Both the position numbers and the translations under genes were made by a program. Positions 60,201-64,000 of a DNA stretch of 64,000 nucleotides are shown here, piece after piece. Each line of letters begins with the position of its first letter. The stretch's first letter is position 1. The stretch spans positions 1,927,001 to 1,991,000 of the forward strand of contig LR746277.1 in NCBI GenBank assembly GCA_902729315.2. The letters run 5' to 3'. The DNA is from Spirodela intermedia (Eukaryota > Streptophyta > Magnoliopsida > Alismatales > Araceae). The notes below the pieces were generated by a model, which saw nothing but the letters and a program-made list of their open reading frames with translations, was not told the origin of the DNA and did not search any database.

Positions 60201-62043
60201 AAAACAAGAATGTAAAAAACTTGTGTAAGGTGAAGGAAGGGAGAAGCCAAGGTAGCACCATGACTTTTGACCAGACAAGTTTGGTCATCGTCAATGGTGA
60301 TAGGGGGATGAGTTAGGATAAGTTGATAAGAGAGAATAGTAGGGATACCGATCATGTGGGTGGAGGGTCCTAAATCAATAATTCATGATGTTGAAGTGGA
60401 AGCAAGGAGAGCATGTATACATGGTGTGGAGGAGGCTGAAAATGAGGTGAGACTAATAGAAGTGGAAGCGTTGGTACCATTGGTGCAACGAAGGATGCTA
60501 TACTCTACAAGCACCAAGGTCACATGGAAGGTAGGACTTGGAACATGAAAAGGAGTGGAGGACGCTAGAGTTGGAAAAGTTATCGTCAGTTGTGTAAAAG
60601 TAGGCTTGCCGAATTACTTCCAACACTTATTAGCCAGATGATTCTACTTTCCACAGTATGGACATGGAGGAAAGGTGTTGTGTCCACATCCATGAGATGT
60701 ACGACCATCATCAGGATGGGAATGAGGGATATCATTTAGAGCCTCCGGAGCAGTAATGGCAAGAGCCAAAGGAGTAGAGGTGGCACTTAGAAAAGAAAAA
60801 AATGAGTGGATGGTCATATTAGTGGTGACCCAAAAGGCTGTTGATAAGATAGAGGCGAGATCATACATGTGATCTCTAGAGAGAACAACCCCCTAGATTT
60901 GAGATGTGATGGATAGATGAAGTCCATTGAGATAAACCCTAGTATAAAATTCCTAGCGATAACATTAGAGGATCAAGAGGTCAGTAATAGGGGGCTGATA
61001 GATATCAACCTCCTAAATGAAGGCCTAGAGGCAACTTGACTGATGTTCGCTTGGTTGACATACATGGTCTCCATAGTGAGTCACAGGAGGAAATAAGCTG
61101 AGGTAATATGTGCTGGTGGCTCGACAATGTTAGGTTTGATGCTTTGAAGCATCCATATAATGATGGTCGAGTCAAGTTGCAATTATGTCATATACGAGGG
61201 GTCCCAAAGGTCAAGAAGGTCATCTGAGAGGTGATGGAGGAGACTGAGATTTAAGAAAGAGCTCGAAGCTAGATGCCCATGACATACGATTATGGTCATT
61301 GAAGATGTACGTTGGTCAAGTAAGTTACACTGTGATAAAGTGACAAGTCGGAGAAACTATTGAAGAAGGGAGAACACCAGCTAGAAGAAGCATAGAGGGC
61401 TCGAAGGCAGGCGACGGAAGGGGGTGAGCTAGTTGGGGTTGGTTGGGGCTGGCGGGGTCGACTAAGTCGTGCTAGGCCTACTAATCTACATGGGGCTGGC
61501 AGGTCCGGCTAGGTCGATCCCGACTAGGTTAGTCTAAAAGAAATTTGTTTGCTAGCTCACCAAAAGACAAGTGAAATGCTAGCCACCGTGGATAGATGGC
61601 GACAATGCCCATGACGATGACGACGAGGGCTACGGCATGATAGCAAGGGTGTGACGGTGAAGAAGGACCTCGACAGCAACGGCAATGCCCTTAGCACTTG
61701 AGCACGACGACGCCTATAACGGCGTGACAGTGAGGGTGTGGCGGCGAGGAGGGATCTCAACAACAATGATGGCGGTGGAGATGTCGGAGAAGAAGAGGAG
61801 AGAAACAGCACCAGCGAGGGGTGACGGCGGCAAGGAGGGCAGCGCCGAAAGGAGAAGGAGAGCGACAACAGGGATGACGACATTAGAAGGAGAAGGAGAG
61901 CAACAATAGAGATGGCGATGCTAGAAGAGGGAAGAGCAGCAATGCTAAAGAGCCGCCCAAGGAGGAAAGAGGCCGGTGAGGAGGAGAGTGGCACGTTGGA
62001 GGCAAGTGGCACACTAGAGAGGAGGACGATGAGAGATACCTAG

Positions 62044-62056
62044 GGCTTTGATATCA
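62044..62056 (-). other. Primer-binding site (initiator tRNA-Met type)
   Basis: On the minus strand TGATATCAAAGCC follows the 5' LTR end ...GTCAACA with no gap. It matches the TGGTATCAGAGC-type PBS of plant copia elements with a few changes. Confidence 0.8.
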
Positions 62057-62195
62057 TGTTGACACGATAGAGAAAAATCCTAAAATCGATACAATCTCAA
62101 AAGATAAAATATGACTCTTATATAGGAGAGAGGAGATGAGAGAGAGATAGATAATGGGTCATAATGGGCTGGAAGTCTAATACCACTATTAAACA
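62057..62195 (-). repeat. 5' LTR of the copia element
   Basis: 139 bp, TGTTGACACG...ATTAAACA on the plus strand, with intact TGTT/AACA ends. Unusually short for an autonomous copia LTR. Confidence 0.9.
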
Positions 62196-62200
62196 AATTT
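62196..62200. repeat. Target-site duplication, right (AATTT)
   Basis: Identical to the five bases before the left LTR. Confidence 0.75.
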
Positions 62201-62325
62201 TAATTCCTTGTAGTCTCGTGCATAATTATTTATTTTTCTATATACACGACAAAAAGGAAATTACGATTGGAGGAGAAGGGGTAATATGAATTTTGTCATC
62301 TCTTGGGATCACCCTAGGTGATCTT

Positions 62326-62880
62326 ATCTCCCTCATACAGCCACTCGCCCTCTCTTTCTATCATCCTCTGTCTTTCCTCTTCTCAATGTTGTCCTCTCTC
62401 CTTCCTCCTCTCGTCCTCTCTCCCAAACATCCTAGTTCCTTCTTAGTTTCTCCCTTGCATTCTCTCTTCTTCTCCCTTTCTCACTTGCATTCTTTCTCCC
62501 TGTTGTCATCTCTCCTTCCTACTTTTTCCCTTTCATTCTCTCTCCTTCATCCTCTCTCTCTTTCTTGCATTCTCTCCTCCTCATCCTATCTCCTTCCTCT
62601 TTCTTTTCTCTCTCTCGTGGGTGCTCCCTTTCTTCCAACCTTCTCTCTTCTTCTCTCTTCTCCTCTCTTGATCTCTCTTTCTTTTAGTACAGTTTCTTCT
62701 TCTCTGCTCTCCTCTCTTTTTTCTAATCTCTCTTTCTTCCAACCTTCTCTCCTCTTCTCTCTTCTCCTCACTTGATCCTTCTTCCTTTCAATGTGTTCCC
62801 TTTTTCTCTCCTCATCTCTCTCTTTTTCCCAATATCTCTTTCTTTGTCTCTCTTTGCTCACATTCTCTCTAGCACCTTCG
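62326..62880. repeat. Long polypyrimidine (CT/CCT-rich) tract
   Basis: About 550 bp in which the plus strand is nearly all C and T, built from TCTCTCCTTCCTC-like words without a strict period. An open frame through it is a low-complexity artefact (Ser/Leu/Phe repeats). Such tracts can form triplex DNA; none is shown here. Confidence 0.85.
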
Positions 62881-64000
62881 CTACCCTCTACACAACTTAT
62901 GGATTTGGGTGTCCTCACACCTCAGTCATTGATCACTTGGTGCTGCCATCACTAAATGTCCTTGACTTGTTGGAGATAGTAGATCATTTCTTTGTAGAAA
63001 ATTTAATCTATTTTGTATTTTTTTATTTCTACAATACATTCACACATAACCTCAAGTTCATCCCAAATTTTCTTTGTTGTTCTACATTGAAAAACTCTTT
63101 TGAATTTCTTAGCATTCGACACACAACATGTGATGTACACAGCCCTAACATTCAAGGATATAAAATTTTATTTATTCTTAGAAGTATTATGATTTAATCT
63201 TAAATGATACACTATAATCACTTTTCATTTATTGTAATTTATGGGCTGCACAAATCTCTATATCCTCATTTTTTTAATGTGTAATTAGATTTGCAAAAGA
63301 GTGAAGTTATAATCAGATGTGGGCATTGATACTACTTGTTTTATTCTAAGTGGTTGTGTGGTATAAAGAACTGATATCTTTTTTTAAAAAAAATTACCTA
63401 TGACTCATCCTTCATTTAAGAAATAAGAATAGTCCAATTCACATAACAATTTTATAATAGTTCAGTCATCTTGACTTTATCACTCTCCAAGGACAAACAT
63501 CCTTGATTTTTACTATTTACTTAACGTTTATCATATTAATTAAAGACTCAACAACATAATATATTTAATGATTCCAGCTAACTGAAAATTTCCCAAGGTC
63601 TTCAAATATTCACAGCTTTATGTGGCTTAACTAGAAAAGTATCCGCTTCTCTCTCTTAAATTTCATCTTTAAAGAATACCTGATTTTTCACAATTCAAAA
63701 AACACAATGGAGAGAATTTACCCAAGCTTAACATGACTCTTTTTCCTCCGCAATCTTGGGTTGAAAATTAGGGTTTGTAGATGAGTTGTTTGTGCTCATC
63801 TCAGCTTCACACTTGCTTGATCCAAAGGTGTTGGCATGCTTAGAAGGCAGCGGCATTGATTGATTGAATCTCCTTTTTTGTTTGTTGCTACCTCAAGCAT
63901 GGGATAATGACATTGAAAAAAAATTAACCTGTGTCCAAAAATCATATCCAATTTACCAAGAAAATAATCAGATATTGGATTAATTCTTATAGTTAAGAGA
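62881..64000. other. AT-rich intergenic DNA to the window end
   Basis: No gene recognised. About 63,450-63,560 resembles about 52,300-52,400 (shared TATAATAGTTCA, CTCCAAG and TTTTTACTATTTA-like words), suggesting a dispersed old repeat on both sides of the copia insertion. Confidence 0.5.

Larger units (their letters stand above)
57144..62195 (-). mobile_element. Degenerate full-length Ty1/copia LTR retrotransposon, antisense
   Basis: A 5.05-kb element with all structural landmarks, read on the minus strand: 5' LTR 62,195-62,057, PBS, gag, protease, integrase, RT, RNase H, PPT, 3' LTR 57,283-57,144. Fragments visible in order: gag zinc knuckle with CPYCGK and ANKCW parts (60,664-60,620, stop inside); a protease active-site region IIDLGPSTHM (about 60,384-60,351); an integrase core KILHIDNTFEFVQSS (about 59,640-59,573); RT LDVSNAFL (58,443-58,420) and YVDN where YVDD is expected (58,185-58,174); and a degenerate RNase H region (about 57,640-57,420). 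Gag-pol-RT order with integrase before RT defines copia rather than gypsy. Stops and frame breaks throughout show it is dead. Confidence 0.93.

Noticed and set aside
61557-62012. 151-aa minus-strand frame near the copia 5' LTR
   Set aside because: Lies in the leader/gag start of the degenerate element, is Ser/Leu/Arg repeats and does not match a separate gene.
62293-62775. 160-aa Ser/Leu/Phe-rich plus-strand frame
   Set aside because: It follows the polypyrimidine tract; no domain, no codon evidence.
1-64000. CRISPR arrays, operons, rRNA genes and organelle-derived insertions
   Set aside because: None seen by eye. tRNA genes could not be excluded without a covariance-model scan.

Overview
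This is a nuclear plant window, most likely from a monocot. Every protein gene belongs to a land-plant family and the exon/intron structures are plant-like. The genes fall into two base-composition classes: intronless, very GC-rich genes (matrix metalloproteinase, DUF716 membrane protein, U-box E3, class III peroxidase) and multi-exon, moderate-GC housekeeping genes (aldehyde dehydrogenase 10, CCT7, DnaJ/ARG1-like, APC10, RH22). That bimodality is characteristic of monocots. The species cannot be named from sequence alone.

Layout. 1-2.3 kb: AT-rich intergenic DNA with a possible old solo LTR and a perfect 17-bp inverted repeat. 2.36-7.99 kb (-): 15-exon ALDH10 (betaine/aminoaldehyde dehydrogenase), C-terminus SKL. 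8.60-8.83 kb (-): small unknown plant protein. 9.67-10.78 kb (-): matrixin. 12.20-19.69 kb (+): 14-exon CCT7 with a one-base frameshift in exon 2. 20.31-21.27 kb (+): DUF716/TMEM45-like. 22.80-24.50 kb (-): U-box/ARM E3 ligase. 27.42-35.31 kb (+): 11-exon DnaJ protein of the ARG1/ARL (DnaJ 16) group. 36.19-37.19 kb (-): class III peroxidase. 39.92-42.26 kb (+): 6-exon APC10. 42.53-43.07 kb (-): 3-exon GASA/snakin peptide. 44.33-51.45 kb (-): 8-exon DEAD-box helicase RH22. From about 51.6 kb to the end the window is gene-free, AT-rich repeat DNA. It holds diverged tandem duplications, a complete but dead Ty1/copia element in antisense orientation (57,144-62,195, with LTRs, PBS, PPT and a 5-bp target-site duplication) and a long polypyrimidine tract.

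The genes are independent eukaryotic loci with no operon logic; each is described on its own terms. Exon borders were set by hand from GT/AG sites, reading-frame phase and family conservation, and the exon phases of every multi-exon gene add up, except the CCT7 exon 2 defect. (GA)n/(CT)n arrays recur at gene 5' ends and in a GASA intron. I found no convincing new multi-gene system. The most useful anomalies are the CCT7 frameshift, the Ile at the ALDH10 substrate-specificity position, the complete copia fossil and the nested AT-rich duplications.
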